Source: Syntrophomonadaceae bacterium | GTDB lineage: Bacteria > Bacillota > Dethiobacteria > DTU022 | Assembly: GCA_003558195.1 (NCBI GenBank) | Contig: PWMM01000219.1 | Span: 1-6,518, forward strand | Direction: 5' to 3' | DNA: 6,518 bases | Shown here: positions 1 to 6,104 of the stretch, piece after piece | Layout: each line of letters begins with the position of its first letter | Numbering within the stretch: the first letter of the stretch is position 1 | The notes under the pieces: model-generated | Told to the model about the DNA's origin: nothing | The model's database searches: none | Seen by the model: the letters and a program-made list of their open reading frames with translations, nothing else | Translations under genes and position numbers: made by a program

Positions 1-96
1 CCTAAATTTAATGCATTAAGAAAGCAGGAAGAGAATCATTTAATCGTTAAAGTTGGTCAAAAGCTGCGTAAAATGATGAAGTACCTTGAAAAATAG
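1..96 (+). CDS. 3' end of an unidentified gene (partial)
   Basis: The frame beginning at base 1 is open for 31 codons and closes with TAG at 94-96. The peptide is lysine-rich and ends RKMMKYLEK, which suggests a basic, helical C-terminus. No domain or motif is recognisable in so short a tail, so no function is proposed. It runs toward the anti-sigma gene on the opposite strand, leaving 106 bases between the two stop codons. The alternative is that this is chance open frame at the window edge. That is possible at 31 codons, but the codon pattern (many AAA, GAA, CTT, GTT) resembles real coding sequence. Confidence 0.4.
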   Translation, partial: PKFNALRKQEENHLIVKVGQKLRKMMKYLEK

Positions 97-202
97 CCGT
101 GGTGAAAACAGAGCAAATGATGCCTTTTCGCTAATAAACCAGGTATGCCCCATAAAGCTGAACCAATAGTTTATGATTAGAAAGGGTAAAAAAGTCTAAA
201 CA

Positions 203-1015
203 TCAATCTGATTCACCGGTAAGGCTTTCAAGCTGCTCTGGGGAAACTGGACCAGATATTACTAAGAGGGCCTGGTTATGATCGTCATCATGCCAGGCCA
301 AACCTGGTTGACCTGCCGCTTCAAAATGAATATAACCGTTTATCTCCTCAATCTGATCAGGTGCAGCCTGAATATGTTCTCCAATATTTTCAATAAAGCT
401 GGTTGCATCTTCATCTTTAACCTTTGACTTTATCCACAAAAGTTCTTCTTCGTCTCCATAATAGATAGCTCCATGATAATCCGGGCCGTCTCCAGCAGTT
501 AACAGGATCGCCTGGTTGAGTAATAGATTATCGTCCAGAGTTTCTTGCCAGGGGGGAGGAGATGGATCTATCGGGGCTTCAAATGTTGGCAGTTCATCGA
601 AAACCTGCTCTTCCATAAATAGCTCAACCTCAACCTCATCTGCTCCTTCATCAACCTCTTTAGTGACAGGAGGTTCAGCAACCTCAACATCTAAAACCTC
701 AATTTCTTCTTTCACTGTTTCTTCAACGCTCTCAGCCGTTATTTCTTCCTCTGCCATAGGAGAAGCAAATTCCGTTCTCTGCATTATCCCAATACTAGTT
801 AAAGTAATTAGCAGGAGGGCCGCAGCAGCTACTGCTGCGTAGCGGGTCCATTTAGTAGGTTTATGCTGACTAATGATATTTTTATCTTGCAGTTTTTCTT
901 CGATCTGGCGCCAGGATTGTTCCGCCGGAGGGGCTTCTATGGAATCAAAATCATGAATTAAAGCCCGGCGGATTAAATCATCATCTAATGGTTCAGGCTT
1001 TTGTTTGTCAATCAT
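203..1015 (-). CDS. Membrane-anchored anti-sigma factor, DUF4367-like C-terminal domain
   Basis: Probable anti-sigma factor that holds the ECF sigma factor encoded just upstream at the membrane until an envelope signal releases it. This role is inferred from gene order and architecture. The 270-residue protein has an N-terminal cytoplasmic part (about 1-55) with a PPAEQSWRQIEEKL stretch typical of Firmicute anti-sigma factors, and one transmembrane helix at about 58-77. A very acidic linker follows (about 85-150, 25 Asp/Glu and 2 Lys). The extracytoplasmic C-terminal domain (about 160-270) resembles DUF4367, with GYIHFEAAG, a following LAW, and a late SPEQLESL. There is no HxxxCxxC motif, so it is not a classical zinc anti-sigma factor. 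The ATG start overlaps the sigma stop by one base (TAATG) and is preceded by a perfect Shine-Dalgarno at 1025-1035. The DUF4367 assignment is moderate; the anti-sigma role is more secure. Confidence 0.8.
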   Translation of the reverse strand: MIDKQKPEPLDDDLIRRALIHDFDSIEAPPAEQSWRQIEEKLQDKNIISQHKPTKWTRYAAVAAAALLLITLTSIGIMQRTEFASPMAEEEITAESVEETVKEEIEVLDVEVAEPPVTKEVDEGADEVEVELFMEEQVFDELPTFEAPIDPSPPPWQETLDDNLLLNQAILLTAGDGPDYHGAIYYGDEEELLWIKSKVKDEDATSFIENIGEHIQAAPDQIEEINGYIHFEAAGQPGLAWHDDDHNQALLVISGPVSPEQLESLTGESD

Positions 1016-1590
1016 TATTCCCGCTCACCTCCTTTATCTTTACGACAAGCAAAATCGCTATCTAGTTCCAAGCTTTTTGCCAGTCTTTGGCGGGCGCGGT
1101 GAAGGCGTGATTTTACAGTCCCCTGACTGATCTTGAGCATGGTTGCTATTTCTTCCACCCGCAGGTCGTAATAGTACTGGAGAACAACAACCTGGTAATG
1201 ATCAGGAGGCAGTGCTTTAATGGCCTGCCGGACCCGGTCTATTTCGAGACTAAGCAAGGCCAGTTCTTCAGTATGTTTGGTCTCTGATGAGTTTTCAGGA
1301 GTAAGTTCCTCGTCAGTATAATCAATGCGTTTCTCACGTTTTAAAAAGTTGCGGGCCAGGTTGGAGGCAATAACGGCCAGCCAGGCACCAAATTTAGTTT
1401 GATCCTTTAGTTGATGAATATTTTGAAAAGCTTTTATAAATGCATCCTGGGTTATATCTTCGGCGTTTTCCCGGTTCCGTAAAATATTATATACTACAGC
1501 AAAAGTTTTTTTGTAATAAGCTTCAAAAAGCCGGCGCCGTGATTCGTTATCTTTCCTAATGACCAATTTTCGCAGCTCTTCAGGTTCCAA
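1015..1590 (-). CDS. ECF-type RNA polymerase sigma factor (sigma-70 family)
   Basis: Extracytoplasmic-function sigma factor that directs RNA polymerase to a small regulon, probably under control of the adjacent anti-sigma protein. At 191 residues it has the usual ECF size. Region 2 spans about 19-88. It includes the core-binding NRENAEDITQDAFIKAF segment (39-55) and the -10-recognising FGAWLAVIASNLARNFLKRE segment (67-86). Region 4 spans about 124-174, with ALPPDHYQVVVLQYYYDL followed by a helix-turn-helix VEEIATMLKISQGTVKSRLH, which reads the -35 element. The short tail (175-191) is charged. The start is TTG (1588-1590), chosen because a GAGGAGG site lies 6 bases upstream and the frame then begins with a normal ECF N-terminus. 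It is 90 bases after comEC on the same strand, so it may be read through from comEC or have its own promoter. The target regulon cannot be seen here. Confidence 0.93.
   Translation of the reverse strand: MEPEELRKLVIRKDNESRRRLFEAYYKKTFAVVYNILRNRENAEDITQDAFIKAFQNIHQLKDQTKFGAWLAVIASNLARNFLKREKRIDYTDEELTPENSSETKHTEELALLSLEIDRVRQAIKALPPDHYQVVVLQYYYDLRVEEIATMLKISQGTVKSRLHRARQRLAKSLELDSDFACRKDKGGERE
1025..1035 (-). promoter_or_regulatory. Perfect Shine-Dalgarno of the anti-sigma gene, inside the sigma gene
   Basis: The minus strand reads AAAGGAGGTGA, a continuous 11-base match to the 3' end of bacterial 16S rRNA. It sits 9 bases before the anti-sigma ATG and is embedded in the last codons of the sigma gene (Asp-Lys-Gly-Gly-Glu). 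Together with the TAATG stop/start overlap it predicts very efficient and possibly coupled initiation of the anti-sigma protein. Confidence 0.85.
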
Positions 1591-1596
1591 GTTTTT

Positions 1597-1603
1597 CCTC
1601 CTC
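1597..1603 (-). promoter_or_regulatory. Ribosome binding site that fixes the TTG start of the sigma gene
   Basis: The minus strand reads GAGGAGG, then 6 bases (AAAAAC), then TTG. The spacing is ideal for that TTG. No in-frame ATG or GTG lies at a comparable distance, so the TTG start is preferred. Confidence 0.75.
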
Positions 1604-1680
1604 GGTAAAGCTAAATCCTGTCTTACATCTTATCTAATTACTTCTTCAGCTTAGACTGTATTTCCTTTATCTACTTAAGA

Positions 1681-4173
1681 CTAACGCAAAGCCGGGAGTG
1701 GTTTTTCGGTGCTAAATACTTCAAAATCAGCCCCGTCTGTTTTAATAATAACAGCACCGTGAAGGTCGTTTCGAAAAGTGGTTATTGTTGCAGTATCAAG
1801 AGATTCAATAATATAGGGGTGCGGGTGCCCAAAAGGATTTGGGCCGACTTGAATAACCGCCAGGCAAGGGCGAACCTCTTCAAGAAATTGGGGCATCTGC
1901 TCCATATAGCCACCGTGATGTGGAACCTGTAATACATTAGCCCTTAGATCAATGTCCCGCCTGAACAAATCAGTTACAGCAGCATCTTCAATATCACCGG
2001 TAAAAAGCATCTTGATTGAACCATACTGCAGCCTGAATACAATAGAGTTATTATTAAGATCGCTCCCGGTAGCAGTAAGTAATTTTTGAGGAGGTCCAAG
2101 GATTTCCAGCAATAGACCGCCTTCACAGCCCCATATTTCACCATCTCCAACTTCTTTAATAGCTATGCCCATATTTCTGGCTATCTCAAGCAATTCCTGG
2201 TAATAACTAGATTCCCCCTGGATGGGAGAAATTAAGATCAGATCTATCTCCAGGTCCCGTACCAAAGGGAAAAACCCTCCAAAATGATCTTCGTGCGGAT
2301 GGGTAATGATCGCAAGATCAATTTTATCTATGCGTTCCCGTCTTAAAAAAGGTAGTAAGACTTTATCTCCAATATCACCAGGGGAACCATAAAACGGCAG
2401 CTCACCCCCGGCATCAACCATGATCACTATCCCACAGGGGGCTTCAATCAAAGCCGAAGCGCCCTGGCCGACATCTACAAAAGTAACCTTGAGATCTTGG
2501 GGAGGGTTAAAAATTATACCCTTCCAAACCACAATAACTGCCGTAAAAAGAACTATGCCGAAAAGAGCGTGCTTGCGCAGAGGCAGGTAACCTGTCAATT
2601 CTGAGCCAGTTTTCAATAGATAGTGCCTTAAACTGGGCGGTTGTTCTTCTAATCCTGACAATCTTGCCCACTGGTAGTAAAGGGCCATCAGTAAAGCAAT
2701 GAGGAGATAGTAAATAATTAAAGACGTTACCTGGGGTGGTGGAAGGGTAATATAAAAACCGGGTAAGCGGCTTAATTCGACAGTTTTTAGCATTATTTCA
2801 AGTAAGGGACGGGAACCCCAGAGTAAAATTTCACCCCCCACCGGGATTAAAAGTCCAACCAGGGCCCCCAATAAGCCCAGCCCAATTATAAATGCAATCA
2901 AGGGCATTAAAAGAAGATTAAAAAAGACCGCTCCCGTGGGAAGGTGCTGGAAATAATAGATGCAAAGGGTTAGTACACCAGCCTGGGCTGCCAGGACAAC
3001 CCCCACAGGTTCTCTTAAAAAACCTGGAACCCGGCAATATCCGAGCAGTTCCGCCAGGGGTTGGCGTCCATATATTAAAGATAATGTAGCAGCATAAGAG
3101 AACTGAAACCCGGGCGCAAACAACAGCAGCGGATTTATTACAAGCGTAATCAGCGCTGCTAGAGATACAGCTGAGGGCAGATCTTTTTCTCGGTCAAACA
3201 TTAGCGCTCCAAATGCTGCCACTGCCATAATTGCCGCCCGCATTGCCGATGGGCGCATCCCGGTCAAAAAGGCATAACTCAAAACTAAAACTGCAGCTAC
3301 AACCAGGGGTGCTTTTCCTTTAAAACCTAAAAGCCTAAAAACACCGATTAGCAAAGCAGCAACCAGACCTACGTGCAAACCGGAAACAGCCAGCAAATGA
3401 CCTGTACCGGCTCGTTGAAAATCATGCGCTATAGTTTCAGGCAGGTTGTGGCGTTGTCCAAAGAGGATAGCTGTTAATAGATTTCCTGATGGAGATGGAA
3501 GAGTTCCTTCGATCATGTTTGTCATGTCCCGGCGCAGGCTGATTGTGAAGTTAGAAAATGTATTACTCTCTCCTTCACCCAGATAATCAATACGCTCCGG
3601 GCGCGGATAAGCCAGGGCATCTATCCCCCGGCTTTTTAAAAAAAAGCGGTAATCAAAACCACCAGGATTACGTTGGCCTCGTGGTTCGATAATCGATGCC
3701 TTAAAGCGTAGAGCCGCTCCATAACAGTATTGTTCCAGGGGCTCTCCGTACACCTTAACCATTAGCTTCCCTGCTACAGGCCGGCTTCCTTCACTGGTTT
3801 CTACTTCTGAAACCTGTAAAACATAAGCTGTATGATCTTCATAAAAAACAGGATCTTCTGAAACAGTGCCTTCAATATAGACAGGCTCCCCGAAATAATC
3901 TACCAACCCTGTTGACGGCTGATTAAATGAAAGCAAAAAAGCAGTTCCCCCATAGAAAGCAACTGCCAGTAAAAGGACAAGCTTAAAAATATCATGTTCA
4001 TATAGCTTCCTGATCACCAGCACCATCAGGCATAATGTAATCATGACAAGGTATAACCATGCAGAACGCTCAACCCACAAACGGGAAGAAAGGATACCGG
4101 CAATATAAAACAGTGTTACCAGCAGGAGGAAACGGTTAGACAGGTCGAGCATGACCTGTTTTAAAAGCGTCAC
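1681..4173 (-). CDS. comEC: ComEC/Rec2 DNA-uptake channel protein
   Basis: Polytopic membrane protein that in naturally competent bacteria forms the channel for single-stranded DNA entry into the cytoplasm. All three expected parts are present in 830 residues. First, N-terminal helices (about 14-82) are followed by the extracellular OB-like DUF4131 region (about 95-190, with RNPGGFDYRFFL at 168-179). Second, the Competence membrane domain (about 225-505) carries HLLAVSGLHVGL (259-270) and LTGMRPSAMRAA (303-314). Third, the C-terminal metallo-beta-lactamase domain (about 562-815) carries FVDVGQGAS (565-573), THPHEDHFGG (624-633), LNNNSIVFRL (706-715), FTGD (724-727), PHHGG (751-755) and GHPHP (782-786). 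The metal-binding HxHxDH is intact, so nuclease activity is plausible. The start is GTG, overlapping the symporter stop by one base (TAGTG), with a poor ribosome site, which suggests coupling. An in-frame ATG seven codons later (4150-4152) is an alternative. comEA and comEB are not in this window. Confidence 0.95.
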   Translation of the reverse strand: MTLLKQVMLDLSNRFLLLVTLFYIAGILSSRLWVERSAWLYLVMITLCLMVLVIRKLYEHDIFKLVLLLAVAFYGGTAFLLSFNQPSTGLVDYFGEPVYIEGTVSEDPVFYEDHTAYVLQVSEVETSEGSRPVAGKLMVKVYGEPLEQYCYGAALRFKASIIEPRGQRNPGGFDYRFFLKSRGIDALAYPRPERIDYLGEGESNTFSNFTISLRRDMTNMIEGTLPSPSGNLLTAILFGQRHNLPETIAHDFQRAGTGHLLAVSGLHVGLVAALLIGVFRLLGFKGKAPLVVAAVLVLSYAFLTGMRPSAMRAAIMAVAAFGALMFDREKDLPSAVSLAALITLVINPLLLFAPGFQFSYAATLSLIYGRQPLAELLGYCRVPGFLREPVGVVLAAQAGVLTLCIYYFQHLPTGAVFFNLLLMPLIAFIIGLGLLGALVGLLIPVGGEILLWGSRPLLEIMLKTVELSRLPGFYITLPPPQVTSLIIYYLLIALLMALYYQWARLSGLEEQPPSLRHYLLKTGSELTGYLPLRKHALFGIVLFTAVIVVWKGIIFNPPQDLKVTFVDVGQGASALIEAPCGIVIMVDAGGELPFYGSPGDIGDKVLLPFLRRERIDKIDLAIITHPHEDHFGGFFPLVRDLEIDLILISPIQGESSYYQELLEIARNMGIAIKEVGDGEIWGCEGGLLLEILGPPQKLLTATGSDLNNNSIVFRLQYGSIKMLFTGDIEDAAVTDLFRRDIDLRANVLQVPHHGGYMEQMPQFLEEVRPCLAVIQVGPNPFGHPHPYIIESLDTATITTFRNDLHGAVIIKTDGADFEVFSTEKPLPALR

Positions 4174-5651
4174 TATTGAAAAACCCGCCCAAAAAGGCCA
4201 AAAGTTTTTTCCTTTTGATCAGGCGATGGTGCCGGGGTTAAGCAGGAAACAACTACCAGGGTTATAATGGCCAGGATAAAAGAGGGAAATACCGGCATAA
4301 AACCAAAAGTAGTCCACTGGGGGAGAATATCAAGATACCAGAGATGGAGCATAATCGCCGGTAAGATTAAGGCTGCACAAGCACCCTGTGCTGTTGTCCG
4401 GCTCCAGTAAAGAGCACCGATCATAACAGGCAGCATCACAGAAAAGCCGGAAAAGGCAAAACCGGCTATGCTTAAGATCGCCGCGGGGCGAATCAGGGCA
4501 ATGTAGTATGCCACCGCGGCAAAAAGCAGCAAAAACAGCCTGCCCCAAAATACAGCCTGGTGCGATTCAATCTTTTTAAAGTAAGGCAGAAGATCATCTG
4601 TTACCAGGTGAGCCACAGATAAAAGCTGAGAATCAATTGACGATTTAACAATAGCCAGGACAACTACCAGTCCTAATACCATCCAAGTGGGGGTTAGAAA
4701 ATGATGAATAAGAAGAGGAACAATGTTGTCTGCATCTTTTCCCTCCAGTCCGGGAAAAGCCACCGATCCCCACACTCCCAGCAAGGTTGAAACACCAAAG
4801 ATTAATGCCAGGGCTATGGGGTAATAAAGACTGACCTGCTTTAAATTAGTACTGCAGCGGGCAGCAAGGATCCGGGTATAAATTTGGGGGAAGACAACAA
4901 CGGCGATGGAGTTGACAAAAGAATAACTAAACCAGTTTACCGGGGACAGGTCATCTGAAAGAGACCTTTCCAGCATGGCCGGGTTGCTCTTTAATAAATC
5001 GGCGGTGATTTCCGAAAAACCACCCAGGGCCCTGGCCACTGCCGCCAGCAATAATGCTGCTACCACCAGGAACAGGGTGCCCTGAAAGATATCGGTTAAT
5101 ACCGTTCCCCTGAAACCAGCCGGGAGAGTGTATACCAGTGAAATGCCGATTAAAGCCATGGCCGAAACCCAGTAAGGGACCAGCCCCTCGGTAACAGTGG
5201 TAAAAGCCAGGCTGCCACCAATGATGCTCACCACCAGGTAAGGCAGGGTATAATAAAGCAGCAGGATCAAAAAAAGCAAGCTTATTAATTTGCTATTAAA
5301 GATCCCGCCAAAAACCTGGGGTTGAGTTGCATAACCATACTTTTTACCCAGGAGCCAGGAACGGTAGCCGACGAGATAATAGGTAAAAGGGGTAATAAAA
5401 ATACTCCACCCAATCACGTAACCATAAGCCCCGTAACCCACTTCATAAGAAAAACCGGCGTGCCCGATAATTGTAAAAGCAGTGATATTGCTGGCAAAAA
5501 GAGCCATGAAGACTGCCATGCTGCCCAGACCACGGCCGGCCAGGAAATAGTCTTCCCGGGTTTTCATGGAAACCCGGGCCCCATAGACACCAATTGCAAT
5601 CAGAATAAATAAGTATGAAAGCAGTAGTCCGATTCCGATAGTATTGGTCAT
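4173..5651 (-). CDS. Sodium:solute symporter (SSS family), substrate unknown
   Basis: Secondary transporter of the plasma membrane that probably imports a small organic solute with sodium. The 492 residues give about 13 hydrophobic helices, as usual for the family. Visible family marks include DYFLAGR (34-40) after helix 1. The segment SNITAFTIIGHAGFSYEVG (54-72) matches the helix 2 signature. GFRGTVLTDIFQGTLF (179-194) resembles the conserved GG(L/F)xxxxxTDxxQ block. VKSSIDSQLLSVAHLVTDDL (335-354) corresponds to helix 8, where Ser337-Ser338 occupy the position of the Na2-site Ser/Thr pair of PutP. The substrate cannot be read from sequence; carboxylate and amino-acid permeases both belong here. 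The small two-helix protein 40 bases upstream is probably its partner, and comEC overlaps its stop codon. The ATG used here lies 14 bases from its AAAGGAG site, which is unusually far. Confidence 0.9.
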   Translation of the reverse strand: MTNTIGIGLLLSYLFILIAIGVYGARVSMKTREDYFLAGRGLGSMAVFMALFASNITAFTIIGHAGFSYEVGYGAYGYVIGWSIFITPFTYYLVGYRSWLLGKKYGYATQPQVFGGIFNSKLISLLFLILLLYYTLPYLVVSIIGGSLAFTTVTEGLVPYWVSAMALIGISLVYTLPAGFRGTVLTDIFQGTLFLVVAALLLAAVARALGGFSEITADLLKSNPAMLERSLSDDLSPVNWFSYSFVNSIAVVVFPQIYTRILAARCSTNLKQVSLYYPIALALIFGVSTLLGVWGSVAFPGLEGKDADNIVPLLIHHFLTPTWMVLGLVVVLAIVKSSIDSQLLSVAHLVTDDLLPYFKKIESHQAVFWGRLFLLLFAAVAYYIALIRPAAILSIAGFAFSGFSVMLPVMIGALYWSRTTAQGACAALILPAIMLHLWYLDILPQWTTFGFMPVFPSFILAIITLVVVSCLTPAPSPDQKEKTFGLFGRVFQ

Positions 5652-5665
5652 TGCTGCCAGGTTGA

Positions 5666-5672
5666 CTCCTTT
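5666..5672 (-). promoter_or_regulatory. Ribosome binding site of the symporter gene, unusually distant
   Basis: The minus strand reads AAAGGAG followed by 14 bases before the ATG at 5649-5651. An in-frame CTG at 5658-5660 (CTG GCA GCA ATG) lies only 5 bases from the site, so initiation three codons earlier at a non-standard CTG is conceivable. The ATG remains the default call. Confidence 0.5.
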
Positions 5673-5691
5673 ACATTAACTTGATCAGTAG

Positions 5692-5949
5692 CTAGGAATT
5701 TTGCCGTTTCAAAGGTTCAGGCTCATCAAACAGGTCTTCCGGGGGATCCGGCCAGGCCAGGCTGATAATCAATTTCATGGCCAGGACAGCTAATATAGCA
5801 TAACCGACATAATATGAGTAAGCAAAGGGCATAAAATTAAAGAGCAGGGGTATACGGCTGTCCAGGTGCCACAGCCAGAAGCTGTTGTGCAGTATGAACA
5901 TGAAAAATACAATTATTATCACCAGCACCAGGCGTGTTTTAAAATTCAT
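5692..5949 (-). CDS. Small two-helix membrane protein, DUF3311-like partner of the symporter
   Basis: An 85-residue membrane protein that probably acts as an accessory subunit of the symporter encoded 40 bases downstream. Helix 1 spans about 7-27 and helix 2 about 45-66. Between them lies a conserved-looking stretch, LDSRIPLLFNFMPFAYSYYV (29-48), and helix 2 ends in LAWPDPP. This arrangement (short loop, Pro-Leu-Leu-Phe-x-Phe-x-Pro, aromatic second helix, Trp-Pro end) resembles DUF3311-type small proteins. Such proteins are known to sit next to sodium:solute symporters, by analogy with the YhdT-PanF pair. The hydrophilic tail is acidic and then ends basic (KRQNS). ATG was chosen because AGGAGG lies at 5961-5966, 11 bases upstream, with a second weaker AGCAGGA closer in. 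The family call rests on pattern and context, so it is moderate; that it is a real gene is likely. Confidence 0.75.
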   Translation of the reverse strand: MNFKTRLVLVIIIVFFMFILHNSFWLWHLDSRIPLLFNFMPFAYSYYVGYAILAVLAMKLIISLAWPDPPEDLFDEPEPLKRQNS

Positions 5950-5999
5950 AATCCTGCTTGCCTCCTAAAACAAAGCGCCGGTATATACCGGCATAACAT
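5946..5999 (-). CDS. Possible 17-codon leader ORF overlapping the start of the small membrane protein gene
   Basis: An ATG at 5997-5999 opens a short frame encoding MLCRYIPALCFRRQAGL. Its TGA overlaps the ATG of the downstream gene in the ATGA pattern. AGCAGGA lies just in front, but only two bases from the ATG, so the ribosome site is poor. The palindrome at 5977-5992 lies within it. The overlap is the kind seen for translationally coupled leaders, but a frame this short can arise by chance. Confidence 0.2.
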   Translation of the reverse strand: MLCRYIPALCFRRQAGL

Positions 6000-6037
6000 A
6001 TTCCTGCTAATTCGACAGTTATATTATTATTCCTGCT
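5952..6037. repeat. Three copies of an AGCAGGA(A/T)TA element in the leader
   Basis: On the minus strand the core AGCAGGA occurs at 6031-6037, 6002-6008 and 5952-5958, each followed by AT or TT and then A. The two downstream copies both run into an ATG (AGCAGGAATATG and AGCAGGATTATG), so they look like duplicated ribosome-site-plus-start segments. Spacings are 29 and 50 bases, not periodic. Confidence 0.35.
5977..5992. promoter_or_regulatory. Perfect 16-bp palindrome upstream of the transport genes
   Basis: The sequence GCCGGTATATACCGGC is its own reverse complement. It lies 10 bases before the AGGAGG site of the small membrane protein gene, reading in the gene's direction. Symmetry, length and position fit an operator for a dimeric regulator. 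On the minus strand it is followed by GCTTTGTTTT, so a weak GC hairpin acting as attenuator is the other reading. No regulator gene is next to it. Confidence 0.4.
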
Positions 6038-6090
6038 TAGAGTTGGTTTTTCTTGCAATCCGATTACGATTTTAATGGGCCTGTTTAACC

Positions 6091-6104
6091 TGCCAGGCCT
6101 GGCA
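6091..6104. repeat. Perfect 14-bp palindrome TGCCAGGCCTGGCA
   Basis: TGCCAGGCCTGGCA is self-complementary and sits mid-gap, about 140 bases upstream of the small membrane protein gene. It is flanked by similar AT-rich blocks (CTGTTTAA on the left, TTGTTTAAA on the right). It could be a regulator site or a short hairpin; the symmetry is seen directly and any function is a guess. Confidence 0.35.

Noticed and set aside
1..96. Idea that the left-edge fragment is the end of a transposase
   Set aside because: The Lys-rich tail is compatible with this, but no catalytic motif, inverted repeat or target-site duplication is visible, so calling a mobile element would be a guess.
97..202. Terminator between the converging left-edge gene and anti-sigma gene
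   Set aside because: Only a trivial stem (TATG CCC CATA) is present, with no GC-rich hairpin plus T-run on either strand.
560..770. Acidic anti-sigma linker as a sign of a salt-in halophile
   Set aside because: The acidity is confined to this linker; the sigma factor and the other proteins have normal numbers of Lys and Arg.
516..842. Plus-strand open frame rich in Ser and Thr
   Set aside because: It is the antisense reading of the Glu/Val-rich linker of the anti-sigma gene; the low-complexity Ser/Thr content is what that linker gives in reverse, and there is no ribosome site.
1630..1690. Direct repeat AGTCTTAAG / AGTCTAAG downstream of comEC
   Set aside because: Two short imperfect copies with no symmetry or hairpin potential; not distinguishable from chance in AT-rich sequence.
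4330..4548. Minus-strand open frame of 72 codons inside the symporter gene
   Set aside because: It lies in another frame of a well-supported symporter, has an unnatural composition rich in Cys and Arg, and has no family resemblance.
5322..5612. Plus-strand open frame of 96 codons
   Set aside because: Antisense to the conserved N-terminal part of the symporter, with no recognisable features.
5866..6075. Plus-strand open frame of 69 codons
   Set aside because: Partly antisense to the small membrane protein and partly in the leader; no ribosome site and no plausible protein character.
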